From assembly GCA_023268255.1 (NCBI GenBank), contig JALNJX010000005.1:1-64000 (forward strand): 64,000 nucleotides of DNA. The letters run 5' to 3'. This document shows positions 1 to 8,472 of the stretch, in pieces (the stretch's first letter is position 1; each line of letters opens with the position of its first letter). The notes beneath the pieces were generated by a model. That model was not told where the DNA came from and did not search any database. It was given only the letters and a program-made list of their open reading frames with translations. Position numbers and translations under genes: made by a program. This DNA comes from Candidatus Wolframiiraptor sinensis (GTDB lineage: Archaea > Thermoproteota > Nitrososphaeria_A > Caldarchaeales > Wolframiiraptoraceae).

Positions 1-2
1 TC

Positions 3-467
3 GAGGAGGAGATCAGGGATTGTGAGGAGAAATTGATGATTATTCGCGGGGAGATAGTCGAGAATGCTGTGGAGAAGATCCTGAGATTCGCGGATATCGC
101 CAGGGAGCTGGAACTGAACGATAATAACATCAACGCGCTATCGGCGCTGGCCGGGCTACTAATCTACCTGAAGTGGCCATATAATGTGCCATCATATCAT
201 AAAGCCAGGAGGTTTCTAGGATTGTATAAGCCGACAAAAGATGATAAGAGAAAGTATGAGGAGGAGAGCGGAGAGAAATATGTAAGGCGTTACAGCCGTC
301 ATGCTCGAGGATACTTAACCTCATTGACGGCCGCTATATTGGTTAAGAAGAGGATTCTTAAGCCGAGGATGAGGCATCAGAGGGAGGTTCTGAGGAGGCT
401 ACTGAGTATTCTAAGGACTTACAGTGATGGCGCCGACGCGGGCGGAGGGACAGGACTAAAGCCCTGA
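3..467 (+). CDS. Repeat-family ORF1, C-terminal part (5' end outside window)
   Basis: The reading frame is open to the window edge, so the in-frame TTG at 33 and ATG at 36 need not be the true start. The visible part is basic, probably helical (a run around LSALAGLLIYLKWPYN) and ends with ILRTYSDGADAGGG. I recognise no family. A degraded relative on the minus strand at 62781-62969 aligns from SGEKY to the stop and shares the run VLRRLLSILRT, so this is a repeated, element-borne gene. Its last codons run into the conserved 3' module at 445-585, as in the second copy. Identity as the main gene of a mobile element is inferred. Confidence 0.55.
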   Translation, partial: EEEIRDCEEKLMIIRGEIVENAVEKILRFADIARELELNDNNINALSALAGLLIYLKWPYNVPSYHKARRFLGLYKPTKDDKRKYEEESGEKYVRRYSRHARGYLTSLTAAILVKKRILKPRMRHQREVLRRLLSILRTYSDGADAGGGTGLKP

Positions 468-585
468 TGAGGCCCGTGGTTCCTAAAATATGGCTCCGCA
501 AGGGAGTGGAGAAATATGCAATGGCGGGCGAAGGGCTGTCCAAATGTCCCCTCCCCCGACACCACCCTCTTTTTCCCTCTATTCC
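445..585 (+). repeat. Dispersed element, right-end module, copy 1
   Basis: This is one of four copies of a conserved module of about 140 nt (others at 11570-11712, 38111-38251 and, inverted, 62660-62800). Shared blocks are GGRCAGGA near the start, CCCTGATGAG, GATGCTCC, GGAGTGG, a GAAGGGCTGTCC block and a pyrimidine-rich end CGACACCACC followed by TTTTTCCC. GGACAG at 448-453 can pair with CTGTCC at 536-541, enclosing a small CTCC/GGAG hairpin (494-506). In this copy the outer pair is perfect Watson-Crick. The module overlaps the stop codon of the upstream gene. It may be a structured RNA or an element end. Confidence 0.7.
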
Positions 586-599
586 GTTTAAAATGATTT

Positions 600-997
600 T
601 AGGGCGCGTGTATCTGCCTTGCTGGGGAAGGGCGCCCTGGCAAGAGCTGATGGTGGATGCCTGTGGAGGATGGCGCTTGAGAAGTTTAGGGGATTCATGA
701 TTCTGAACATGTGTTATTCTTTCATTCCCAGGGGTTATTTGAGAGATCCATCGATCTTCCCGGAGTGGGGTCCTCAGAAATTTCACGTTGAAACACTTTC
801 CAAGCTCAACTTCAAACAAAAATGCATATTTTCGGCGCGTAAGCGCTCGAGGCGCCGAGGCTACCTGCCCTTCTTCTTTTTCTTCTCCTCGGATTTCTCC
901 TCCGAGGACGCCGGGTTGTGCGGTAGATAGGGATTAACCTGCCTGCCTCCCAAGCACCCCACCCAGCTGCTCGAGTATCAGCTTCAGGCTTTAACCC
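600..997. other. Gene-poor stretch with a perfect hairpin
   Basis: No convincing gene is seen. An 8-bp perfect inverted repeat with a 7-nt loop lies at 886-908 (TCCTCGGA/TCCGAGGA). On the minus strand a short lysine-rich frame ends at 861, directly beyond the methyltransferase gene, without a clear start codon. A GC-rich segment at 600-660 has local inverted complementarity (AGGGCG at 600-605 with GGCGCCCT) but matches no RNA family I know. Confidence 0.4.
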
Positions 998-1675
998 TTA
1001 CTCCAGCATCCGCTTAACCCGCTCGATTAGATCCCTTAGCCCGCGATTCCATAATATTAGGAAGAAGTCTCCCCAAACCTCGATGATCTCCGTCATCCTC
1101 ATCCTCGCGAGGCTGCTAATCTTCCTCCTCGGGCAGTCCGAGCCTATCCAAATCAGCGCCGCCTTCCTGAATGCGCGCCTATTACGCATCAGATGTCTCG
1201 CAGTCTTATCCGCGAGCTCTTCCGGCGGGTCGGCTATCAGGAGATCGCACTCGACGCCGCGGCCGAGAAACTTGAACGCATCCTCCCTCACGATCTCGAT
1301 TCCTCTCATGCTTCTTAGATTTCGGTAGGCGGCCTCCGGATACAGATCCACATAGATTATCCTCTTCACGCCATTCATGGCCGCCAGCTTGGAGACCGCC
1401 CCGCTTCCCCCGAAGAGGTCTATGAGGCTCCTAGGTCTCATGGCGCGGATAAGCGCATCGGCGGCTTCAATGAGCCCCGGCGACGACCCGTAAACATACT
1501 CGCCATCGAAGAGCATCAGCCATCTTATGCCGAGCTTCTCCGCCGCGAGGACTAGGGGCGACATGGGCGATACCTTCGCGGTCCTCGTCAGCCAATCAAT
1601 CCTAACGGGCTTCACTTCTCTTACTCCCGCCCTCATATCACGACGCGCCGATGAGCATGAGGATGGCTCAGTCAA
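998..1675 (-). CDS. SAM-dependent methyltransferase-like protein
   Basis: The protein has a Rossmann methyltransferase core. A glycine-rich motif I (LIDLFGGSGAVSKLA, about residues 85-99) is followed by an acidic strand end (IIYVDLYP) and a DPP motif (LLIADPPEE) typical of enzymes acting on planar nitrogens of RNA or DNA, such as the RsmD or DNA adenine types. The substrate cannot be read from sequence. The first 20 residues are poorly conserved-looking; a GTG at codon 21 (VKPVRIDW) is a plausible alternative start. The next gene on the same strand starts upstream at 2561, so the gene is probably expressed alone. Confidence 0.6.
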   Translation of the reverse strand: MTEPSSCSSARRDMRAGVREVKPVRIDWLTRTAKVSPMSPLVLAAEKLGIRWLMLFDGEYVYGSSPGLIEAADALIRAMRPRSLIDLFGGSGAVSKLAAMNGVKRIIYVDLYPEAAYRNLRSMRGIEIVREDAFKFLGRGVECDLLIADPPEELADKTARHLMRNRRAFRKAALIWIGSDCPRRKISSLARMRMTEIIEVWGDFFLILWNRGLRDLIERVKRMLE

Positions 1676-1748
1676 ATGCCTTCACTTCATCAGTTCCGCA
1701 TAACTCTGACTCCTCATCGCCAAGATCAAATCTCGCTAGCCCAGCTTA

Positions 1749-2561
1749 TTACCCTATCCAGGGCTCCTTCTTTACCCCGACCGGGATTATGTAGAGGGGC
1801 TCCCCAACTCCTCCGACAATTCTCTTCACATCATCGTCGTAGAATGCTCCGATCACAACGCATGCGAGACCTAGGCTCACGCACTGGAGGTAAACGTTCT
1901 GGCCGACGTGCCCCACCTCCATGTAGACGTACCTGTATCCGCGCTCGCCATATCTCCTGGTTGTCCGATCGTAGACCGCGTTTATCACGAGGTTCGCGGC
2001 CGCCTCGAGAACCCATTCCTGGCCGAGGGCAGCCCTCGTGAGATCCCTGCTATAATCTCCCGGCTTCACCAGCTCAATCTCATGCGATCGGGGTAGATAA
2101 TGATAGATCCCGGGGCCAAGGTCCTCGACACCGCCATTCTTAACCACGACGTAGACCTCGAGCGGGTAAGTGGCACCGGCGGATGGCGCTGTCCTAAATC
2201 CCCAGCGCTTCTCGGTTATGCCCTGCGCCGCCCAGAGGATCTGGGAGAGCTGCTTCAAGGTTAATGGCTTATCCGCATACTCCCTGACGCTCCTTCTAAC
2301 TAGTATTGCTTCTTCTATCGAGACCTGGCTCCTGTATGATGGTTCGGGGAGCTTCAGCCTCTTGCCCGCCACCTCAATCTCCCCAACTTCCTCGCTTTTC
2401 TCGGTGAAAAGAGTTAATTCGGCTTCCTCGCGCCTCCCCTCGACTTCCTCATTCTTCCTAGCGAGAAGATTTGGGCTGCTGAGGATCGTAAAGCCTGCTA
2501 TGGCCGCGGCCGCCAAGGATGCCAGCCCAATTATGAAAACCCTCCTCTTCACCGGGAACAT
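1749..2561 (-). CDS. Membrane-anchored SagB-type nitroreductase-family protein
   Basis: A hydrophobic N-terminal segment (about residues 8-28) would act as a signal or anchor, putting the enzyme outside the membrane. The rest is a SagB-type FMN-dependent nitroreductase-family domain: RRSVREY at the N-terminal FMN-binding side, the LSQILWAAQGIT block, SAGATYPLE, and a C-terminal PVGVKKEPW. Family members oxidise or reduce small substrates or heterocyclised peptides. No peptide-modifying partners are seen nearby, so the substrate is unknown. The start gives a complete anchor. Confidence 0.75.
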   Translation of the reverse strand: MFPVKRRVFIIGLASLAAAAIAGFTILSSPNLLARKNEEVEGRREEAELTLFTEKSEEVGEIEVAGKRLKLPEPSYRSQVSIEEAILVRRSVREYADKPLTLKQLSQILWAAQGITEKRWGFRTAPSAGATYPLEVYVVVKNGGVEDLGPGIYHYLPRSHEIELVKPGDYSRDLTRAALGQEWVLEAAANLVINAVYDRTTRRYGERGYRYVYMEVGHVGQNVYLQCVSLGLACVVIGAFYDDDVKRIVGGVGEPLYIIPVGVKKEPWIG

Positions 2562-2703
2562 TAAGGGAGGGCAAGCTCTATAAGCATTATGTCGGAATCA
2601 GCCGAGAATGGGGCTGGGAGCATCCTTCCAAAAAAGGAAGAGGCTCGATAGTGCCGGGGAATAGTAAGCGTTTAAGCCTCGTTCTCGGGGACTTAGCCTC
2701 GGG

Positions 2704-3486
2704 ATGAGCGCGATAAGGGAGGGCGACGAGGTCCTATTCATAACTCAGAAAGGAAAGAAGTATTTGCTGAGAGTTGTGAGGGGCAGGAGATTTCATAGCA
2801 GCGAGGGCTACGTTGACTTGGAGAATGTCATCGGCCTGCGCTATGGGTCGAGGATAAGGACGAACACCGGATCCATTTGGGTGGCGGCGAAGCCCACGAT
2901 TCTCGACCACGTGCTGAACTTCCCGAGGGTAACCCAGATAATTTACCCGAAGGACTTGGGATACATAATCCTGATGAGCGGCGTGAGGTGCGGGAGCAGG
3001 GTGGTCGAGGGCGGGACGGGAGCCGGCGTCTTGACGACCATGCTCGCCTACTACGTCGCGCCCAGCGGGCGAGTCTACAGCTATGACACCGAGCAGGAGC
3101 ATCTGGAGCTCGTGGCAAAGCATCTGGAGAGGCTCGGCTTGAGGGAGTATGTTGAGCTGAAGCATGGGGACTTGACGAAATCCATAGATGAGGAGGATGT
3201 GGACGCCGTCATACTGGATATACCAACTCCATGGCTCGCCGTCTCGAATGCTAGGAAGGCGCTGAGGGATGGCGGCGCATTCATCTCGATAAGCCCGACG
3301 ATGGAGCAGATAGTTGAGACCGTCGAGAGGCTGAGGGAGGAGGGCTTCGCGGACATATCATGCGTCGAGATACTATTGAGGAGGATTAGGGTGCGGAGGG
3401 GGATGACGCGGCCCGAGCACCAAATGCATGCTCACACGGCGTACATAGTTACCGCGAGGAAGGCATACAGGGAGAATGAAAGCTAA
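2704..3486 (+). CDS. trmI: tRNA (adenine-N1)-methyltransferase, TrmI family
   Basis: This is the archaeal TrmI type that makes m1A at position 57/58 in the tRNA T-loop. A small N-terminal domain is followed by the family block around PTILDHVLNFPRVTQIIYPKD, then motif I (VVEGGTGAGVLTTMLAY), an acidic motif II (VYSYDTEQEH) and the catalytic-region aspartate in VILDIPTPW. Length (260 residues) matches archaeal homologues. The ATG at 2704 follows a short leader. The small membrane protein gene that follows overlaps its end by 11 nt. Confidence 0.9.
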   Translation: MSAIREGDEVLFITQKGKKYLLRVVRGRRFHSSEGYVDLENVIGLRYGSRIRTNTGSIWVAAKPTILDHVLNFPRVTQIIYPKDLGYIILMSGVRCGSRVVEGGTGAGVLTTMLAYYVAPSGRVYSYDTEQEHLELVAKHLERLGLREYVELKHGDLTKSIDEEDVDAVILDIPTPWLAVSNARKALRDGGAFISISPTMEQIVETVERLREEGFADISCVEILLRRIRVRRGMTRPEHQMHAHTAYIVTARKAYRENES

Positions 3487-3697
3487 ACTTTTAAGACGTG
3501 CTCGTGTAAAGCCGAATGCGATGAAGCGGGCATCGATAGCTCAGATAATCCCGATACTTCTACTGGTGCTCGCGGTCTGCACGCCGATACTCTACGCCAT
3601 GATATCGAGCTTATCAACGTGGGCGATAGCACTGGCCGTAGCGTGGATACTATTGTTGATAGTTTACGTAGGCTTGACCGTGATAAGGTGGAGGTAG
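3476..3697 (+). CDS. Small two-helix membrane protein
   Basis: A 73-residue protein with two predicted membrane segments (about residues 23-43 and 49-69) and a basic N-terminus. It overlaps the trmI stop by 11 nt; an internal ATG at 3521 (MKRAS) would avoid the overlap and still include both helices. Family not recognised. Placement and frame make translation coupled to trmI likely. Confidence 0.55.
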   Translation: MKAKLLRRARVKPNAMKRASIAQIIPILLLVLAVCTPILYAMISSLSTWAIALAVAWILLLIVYVGLTVIRWR

Positions 3698-3701
3698 GAG
3701 G

Positions 3702-4322
3702 TTATTCGCCCTTCAACTTTTTGATCAAATCTGCTAAGGCTTCCGCCGCCTCATCGGCATGCTGATATGGGTATTTTTGTGGGTGCATGAACTTTAGTCG
3801 CAGGAAATAGCAACAGACATGATTCGCGGCGGCCGCGGCGAGCTCCCTAGCGATCATTTGATGCTCCTCGACCTCCTCAGCCGCCTCGACCTCCCTAATC
3901 CTCCTCTGGCCCTCAGCGGCTTGAAGATCCTTCATCCTCCTCTGAAGTATATCCTCGGGCCTGAACTCTAGGACGACGATCGCGTCCGGCTTCAAGGTCT
4001 CGACAACCTTGGACGGCATTCCGGGATAATATCCATAAGGAGTCTTTATCGCCGCGTGGGTGTCTATTATCAGATCTCCACTGAGCTTCGAGATCTCTTC
4101 AGCCGCTCTCTCCTGGAGCTCCTTGTAATCCGTGGGCTTAATCCTTCTCCTCATCTCATCCCTATCCGTTATCCCGAGAATCTTCCTAGCCTCTTCGAAC
4201 ATGTAGTCCCCGAAGTTCGCGATCCTCAGACCAGGAATCTTCTCGACGAGCTTCTTGAGTATCGTGGATTTGCCCGCTCCCGGGACCGCGACAACCACTA
4301 CCCTAACCATGGGAGACCCCAT
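3702..4322 (-). CDS. adkA: Archaeal adenylate kinase
   Basis: The enzyme interconverts ATP plus AMP and 2 ADP. The P-loop VPGAGKST lies near the N-terminus, followed by the archaeal AdkA block RIANFGDYMFEEARK and IDTHAAIKTPYGYYPGMP. The sequence is of the archaeal AdkA family rather than the bacterial Adk type. Methionine at codon 5 (MVRVVVV) is an alternative start. The gene converges on the TrmI pair, with 4 nt between ends. Confidence 0.92.
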   Translation of the reverse strand: MGSPMVRVVVVAVPGAGKSTILKKLVEKIPGLRIANFGDYMFEEARKILGITDRDEMRRRIKPTDYKELQERAAEEISKLSGDLIIDTHAAIKTPYGYYPGMPSKVVETLKPDAIVVLEFRPEDILQRRMKDLQAAEGQRRIREVEAAEEVEEHQMIARELAAAAANHVCCYFLRLKFMHPQKYPYQHADEAAEALADLIKKLKGE

Positions 4323-4353
4323 GAGAGAACGACGGGATAAAGATTGCCGGCAG

Positions 4354-5163
4354 CTAGGATAGCTGCATCTGCCTCTCTATCCTCTGCTTCGCCGCCTGAT
4401 ATTCCTCATCGCTCAATTCGCCGATCTTATACCTCAGCTCTATCTTATCGAGCTCTTTTTTCAGCTTCTCGTATTGCTTTAGGAGGTCTTTTAGCGCATC
4501 GAGAGTTTCATCGAGGTCGCTGGTGATCATGCCGACATCCTCATCGCTCAAGCCGAGAGAGGCGCCCTTCTCCAAGATCCGATCCTTCAGGCTCTTGATC
4601 CGCTCCTCATAAGCCGGGATCTCGCTGAGCTTCGTGTCTAAGAAGTTTCGCAGCACATCAATCCTCGGCCTAATCTTCGAGATCTCCCTATCGATCGCGA
4701 GCTTCTCGGTTATGTACTGCTTATCGGAGATCTCTCCGATCTCGTGCCTGACCTTGAGCTGCTCAAGCCTCGTAGTCAGCTCGTGCAGCTTCTGCTCGAG
4801 GGAGCTTATGAGCTCGAGCCTCCTCGAGTTTATCGACTTTATCTTCCCCTGATACTCCCTGTAAAGGTCTATGAATATCTCGGCCGATGCCTCGCCATTG
4901 AGGAATAGGTCGATGAGTCTATGCCTCCAGTTGAGATAGTTCGCGAGCTGCTCCACGATCTTCCGCTCCTCCGAGATCTCGTGGGGCTTCCTTTCAACTT
5001 CCTCCGAGATCTCCTGCTTAACCTTCTCCACGTGTGATTCTATCTCGGATACGATCTCTTCCTCCGGCTTCTCCTCCATGAGCGGCCTCCCACAAAACTT
5101 GCAAAACTGGGCCTTGGGTGTTCCCCTGCCGCAGTGGGGACAGACGACCTTCTCCTTCCACAT
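4354..5163 (-). CDS. Zinc-ribbon coiled-coil protein
   Basis: The N-terminus has a four-cysteine zinc ribbon (CPHCGRGTPKAQFCKFCGRP, residues 8-27). Then follows an acidic linker and about 200 residues of strongly heptad-like coiled coil. Two segments near the middle and at the C-terminus share an ExRhEIGE(I/L)SD(K/E)xY pattern, which looks like an internal duplication. Function unknown; the layout suggests a structural or scaffolding protein. It lies just upstream of adkA on the same strand (31 nt). Confidence 0.6.
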   Translation of the reverse strand: MWKEKVVCPHCGRGTPKAQFCKFCGRPLMEEKPEEEIVSEIESHVEKVKQEISEEVERKPHEISEERKIVEQLANYLNWRHRLIDLFLNGEASAEIFIDLYREYQGKIKSINSRRLELISSLEQKLHELTTRLEQLKVRHEIGEISDKQYITEKLAIDREISKIRPRIDVLRNFLDTKLSEIPAYEERIKSLKDRILEKGASLGLSDEDVGMITSDLDETLDALKDLLKQYEKLKKELDKIELRYKIGELSDEEYQAAKQRIERQMQLS

Positions 5164-5296
5164 TACTCTATCAAGCCGATTCCAGCAATCCTACGTTATA
5201 AAAATTCTCTCGGAGCGCGGCGAATATGAGCACGCGATAAGCAACCGCGAATGCTCGAGGTAATACTTTCATGGGGGCTTGCACACCTCGGGCAAA

Positions 5297-5308
5297 CTTT
5301 TTAAATTT
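5297..5308 (+). promoter_or_regulatory. TATA box of the histone gene
   Basis: An A/T-rich CTTTTTAAATTT lies about 36-47 nt before the histone ATG in otherwise mixed sequence. This is the spacing expected for an archaeal TATA element with a short leader. Confidence 0.55.
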
Positions 5309-5343
5309 ACCTGAGCGCAGTTAAACATTGAAAGTGAGCTGAG

Positions 5344-5583
5344 ATGGCGGGCGATAAGGAGCTTTCACTAGCGCCTATTCACAGGCTGATAAAGAAGGCT
5401 GGAGCTGCTAGAGCGAGCGAGGATGCAGCGGAGGAGCTTAGAAGAATCTTGGAGGAGATAGGAATAGCGATAGCAAAGGAGGCGCTAAGCCTAGCGCAAT
5501 ATGCGGGTAGAAGAACGGTCAGGAGAGAGGATATCGATAGGGCGGCGAGAACGCTCTTAAGAGGATACTACTCAACCCAGTAA
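5344..5583 (+). CDS. Archaeal histone
   Basis: A 79-residue histone-fold protein of the HMf/HTz type. The start LAPIHRLIKKAGAARASEDA matches helix 1 and loop 1, the middle RRILEEIGIAIAKEALSLAQ is the long helix 2, and RRTVRREDIDRAAR is loop 2 and helix 3, including the paired-loop T and D. It has no long tails apart from a six-residue N-terminal extension. It would dimerise and wrap DNA. It has its own TATA box and lies alone between divergent and downstream genes. Confidence 0.95.
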   Translation: MAGDKELSLAPIHRLIKKAGAARASEDAAEELRRILEEIGIAIAKEALSLAQYAGRRTVRREDIDRAARTLLRGYYSTQ

Positions 5584-5757
5584 CATTGCCTCAGGGGTGA
5601 TCTGCTGCGTGGCGTCTGATTAGGAAGCTCATCAAGCCTTATCGAGGGCCATAATGCGTCTTGCTCCGCTTATAAGGGGGCGCATAATAATCCTTAAATT
5701 CAGCTTGAAGCCCCCTCATCTCGGACTGCGATTATCAGTTTTAGGAGGTGTGATGAG

Positions 5758-7401
5758 ATGTCTAGAGTTGTTGGTGCCGGTCAACCTGTCCTGATACTGA
5801 AGGAGGGTACTAGTAGGACTAGGGGCAGAGCTGCTATGCGGAATAACATCGCCGCGGCGAAGATCATCGCCGAGATAGTCAAGAGTACTCTCGGCCCGAA
5901 GGGGATGGATAAGATCCTCGTAGACTCGATCGGGGATGTCATCGTAACAAATGATGGCGCGACAATCTTGGATAAGATGGATGTTGAGCACCCAGCGGCC
6001 AAGATGCTGATCGAGGTTGCTAAAGCCCAGGATACGAGCGTCGGAGATGGCACAACGAGCGCGGTCGTGCTCACCGGCGAGCTGCTGAAGAGGGCCGAGG
6101 ACATGGTCGAGCAGAAGATTCACCCGAGCATTATCATAACCGGCTATAGGAGGGCCCTAGATATAGCCCTCAATGAGCTTCAGAAGCTAGCCAAGCCCGT
6201 CAAGCTAGATGATAAGGAGACGTTGACGAAGATCGTGAAGACTTCGCTGGGAAGCAAGAGCCTCGGATTCGCGACGGATCGCATAGCCGAGCTCGCGATT
6301 GAGGCGGTCCTGCAGGTGGTTGAGGAGAGGGATGGAAAGCTTTACGCGGATAAGGATAATATCCAGATAATTAAGAAGATGGGTAAAAGCCTTCTGGAGA
6401 GCGAGCTCGTTAAAGGCGTGATCATCGACAAGGAGGTCGTGCACCCTGCGATGCCGAAGCGCGTCGCGAACGCCAAGATAGCCCTGATAAATGCTCCATT
6501 CGAGATAGAGAAGACCGAGTTCAGCGCTGAGATAAGGATAAGGGATCCGCTGATGATGAAGCAGTTCCTCGATGAGGAGACGAGGATATTGAAGGAGATG
6601 GTCGATAAGGTGGCGCGCGTCGGAGCGAACGTCGTATTCTGTCAGAAGGGCATAGATGACATAGCTCAATACTTCCTCGCAAAGGCCGGCATACTCGCGG
6701 TTAGGAGGGTGAAGTCCTCGGATATGGAGAAGCTCGCGAGGGCAACTGGCGCCAGGATCGTCACGAACTTCGACGACCTGACCGAGAAGGATCTCGGGGA
6801 GGCCGGCTTGGTGGAGGAGAGGAAGATAGGAGAGGACAAAATGGTGTTCGTGCAGGAGTGCAAGAACCCGAAGGCCGTCTCGATACTGGTGAGGGCTGGG
6901 CTTGAGAGGCAGCTCGATGAGGCCGAGAGAGCCCTAAACGACGCGATCATGAACCTCATCTCCCTGATCAGGGACCTGAAATACGTCCCGGGTGGAGGGG
7001 CGGTGGAGATGGCGCTGGCGGCGGCCATAAGGAGAGAGGCTCCGAAGTATCCCGGAAAGGAGCAGCTGGCGATGCTGGCCTTCGCGGATGCTCTGGAGAC
7101 CATTCCTAGAACGCTCGCCGAGAACGCCGGCCTAGAGCCCGTTGAGATACTGACTGATCTTAGAGCAAAGCATGAGCGCGGCTCAAACAGCTATGGAGTT
7201 GAGGTGTTCTCCGGCAAGGTCCAAGACATGGTGAAAGCTGGCGTCATAGAGCCCGTGAAGGTTAAGGAGCAGGTTTTGAAGAGCGCTTTCGAAGCATCCG
7301 CGATGATCCTGAGAATAGACGAGGTAATCGCCGCCTCCAAGAAGAAGGAAGGCAAAGAAGAGAAGGAGTCGAAATCCGAGACAAGTTCCGAGTTCGAGTA
7401 A
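5758..7401 (+). CDS. thsA: Thermosome subunit (group II chaperonin)
   Basis: A full-length subunit of the ATP-driven double-ring chaperonin that folds cytosolic proteins. ATP-site motifs are clear: [34 protein letters not shown] and the C-terminal GGGAVE. The charged, lysine/glutamate-rich C-terminus (residues about 527-547) replaces the GGM repeats of some chaperonins. A strong AGGAGGTG site precedes closely spaced ATG codons; I use ATG at 5758, giving [10 protein letters not shown]. Only one subunit gene is present in the window. Confidence 0.96.
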   Translation: MSRVVGAGQPVLILKEGTSRTRGRAAMRNNIAAAKIIAEIVKSTLGPKGMDKILVDSIGDVIVTNDGATILDKMDVEHPAAKMLIEVAKAQDTSVGDGTTSAVVLTGELLKRAEDMVEQKIHPSIIITGYRRALDIALNELQKLAKPVKLDDKETLTKIVKTSLGSKSLGFATDRIAELAIEAVLQVVEERDGKLYADKDNIQIIKKMGKSLLESELVKGVIIDKEVVHPAMPKRVANAKIALINAPFEIEKTEFSAEIRIRDPLMMKQFLDEETRILKEMVDKVARVGANVVFCQKGIDDIAQYFLAKAGILAVRRVKSSDMEKLARATGARIVTNFDDLTEKDLGEAGLVEERKIGEDKMVFVQECKNPKAVSILVRAGLERQLDEAERALNDAIMNLISLIRDLKYVPGGGAVEMALAAAIRREAPKYPGKEQLAMLAFADALETIPRTLAENAGLEPVEILTDLRAKHERGSNSYGVEVFSGKVQDMVKAGVIEPVKVKEQVLKSAFEASAMILRIDEVIAASKKKEGKEEKESKSETSSEFE

Positions 7402-7503
7402 GCACACCCATTTTTTCCAAACACATTTTAGCATCCCATTATTTTCTTACATTGCATGGGCTCACAACATTTGAATACTATTTGTTGATCTAAAAATTGG
7501 GAT

Positions 7504-8274
7504 ATGCCGGTTCAGGTGGGAGAGAAGCTTAGGAAGGCGTTTCAGAGGCTTGGTTTAACGGAGTATGAGATGAGGGCTTATCTCGTCCTCCTTCAGCATG
7601 GGGAGATGACGGCCAATCAGGTTAGCGAGATCGCCGAGATACCTTACTCGAAGGTCTATGAAGTCCTTGAGAGCTTGGAGGAGAAGGGGTGGATCGGGAG
7701 TGAGGGTGGAAGGCCCGCGCGATATCATGCCAGGAGCATATCGACGGCGCTGGAGATAAGTAGGATGAGGGTTGAGAGGGATCTCAGGAGAATTGAGAGC
7801 TTTCTTCTCAGCGAGCTATCCCCGATCTCCAGGGGCCTGGGCGCGAGGGAAAAGCATGATGTATGGATACTTAGGGGCGAGCTGAACATACTCTCCAAGC
7901 TCAAGTCCCTTTTAGCGGGATGCGATATGGAGCTCCAGCTGGCCACGCCTTGGATGAATAAGGAGATCTTCTCCATGCTACTCCCAACCCTCACGGCCCT
8001 TAAAGCGAAGAATGGCAGGGTCCAGATAATGCTCTCCGGCGACTGCAGTAGGGCTCTAGCAATGAGGCTGAGAGAATACGCCGAGGTTAAGCTCAGGGAT
8101 CAGCTCTTCGGCGGAGGGGCCATAGCCGACTCCAATGAGACGATAATAATATTCGGGGAGGAGGGAAAGAGCCCCACGCTCGCCATATGGTCCGACCACG
8201 CGGGCCTGGCGAGAATAGCCAAGATATACTTCGAGAACCTCTGGAAGGACTCGGAGCCACTTCCCGCACGCTAA
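7504..8274 (+). CDS. TrmB-family transcriptional regulator
   Basis: The N-terminal winged helix-turn-helix (about residues 8-75, LGLTEYEMRAYLVLL ... IPYSKVYEVLESLEEKGWI) is the TrmB type. The C-terminal half (about 105-245) resembles the effector-binding domain of these regulators, which in relatives senses sugars. No sugar operon is adjacent, so the target is unknown. The promoter is probably in the AT-rich stretch at 7440-7495. Confidence 0.85.
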   Translation: MPVQVGEKLRKAFQRLGLTEYEMRAYLVLLQHGEMTANQVSEIAEIPYSKVYEVLESLEEKGWIGSEGGRPARYHARSISTALEISRMRVERDLRRIESFLLSELSPISRGLGAREKHDVWILRGELNILSKLKSLLAGCDMELQLATPWMNKEIFSMLLPTLTALKAKNGRVQIMLSGDCSRALAMRLREYAEVKLRDQLFGGGAIADSNETIIIFGEEGKSPTLAIWSDHAGLARIAKIYFENLWKDSEPLPAR

Positions 8275-8472
8275 CCCTCCTCCTAACAGCCTGCTCAACC
8301 ACGATCATACCTCACGACGAGGTAATAGCCCTCAAACTCTGCACGGTAGAAAAGATCCCCGCGATGGCGCTGAGCGCTTAGTAATATTAAATTTCCTGTT
8401 CTTCTAAATCTGTTATTAGCTGGGGAGAAGTGGTTAAATAATGGAATCTAGGAACTACAGGGCTGGAAGAGC

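Noticed and set aside
445-585. Right-end module called as a TnpB omegaRNA
   Set aside because: The adjacent ORF1 has none of the RuvC or zinc-finger motifs of TnpB, and no intact TnpB is present. Only the position is similar.
861-985. Lysine-rich minus-strand frame after the methyltransferase gene
   Set aside because: It has an attractive charged tail but no clear start codon and no recognisable fold; listed only as part of the gene-poor stretch.
8187-8381. Short plus-strand frame after the TrmB gene
   Set aside because: It overlaps the TrmB end in another frame and shows no conserved features.
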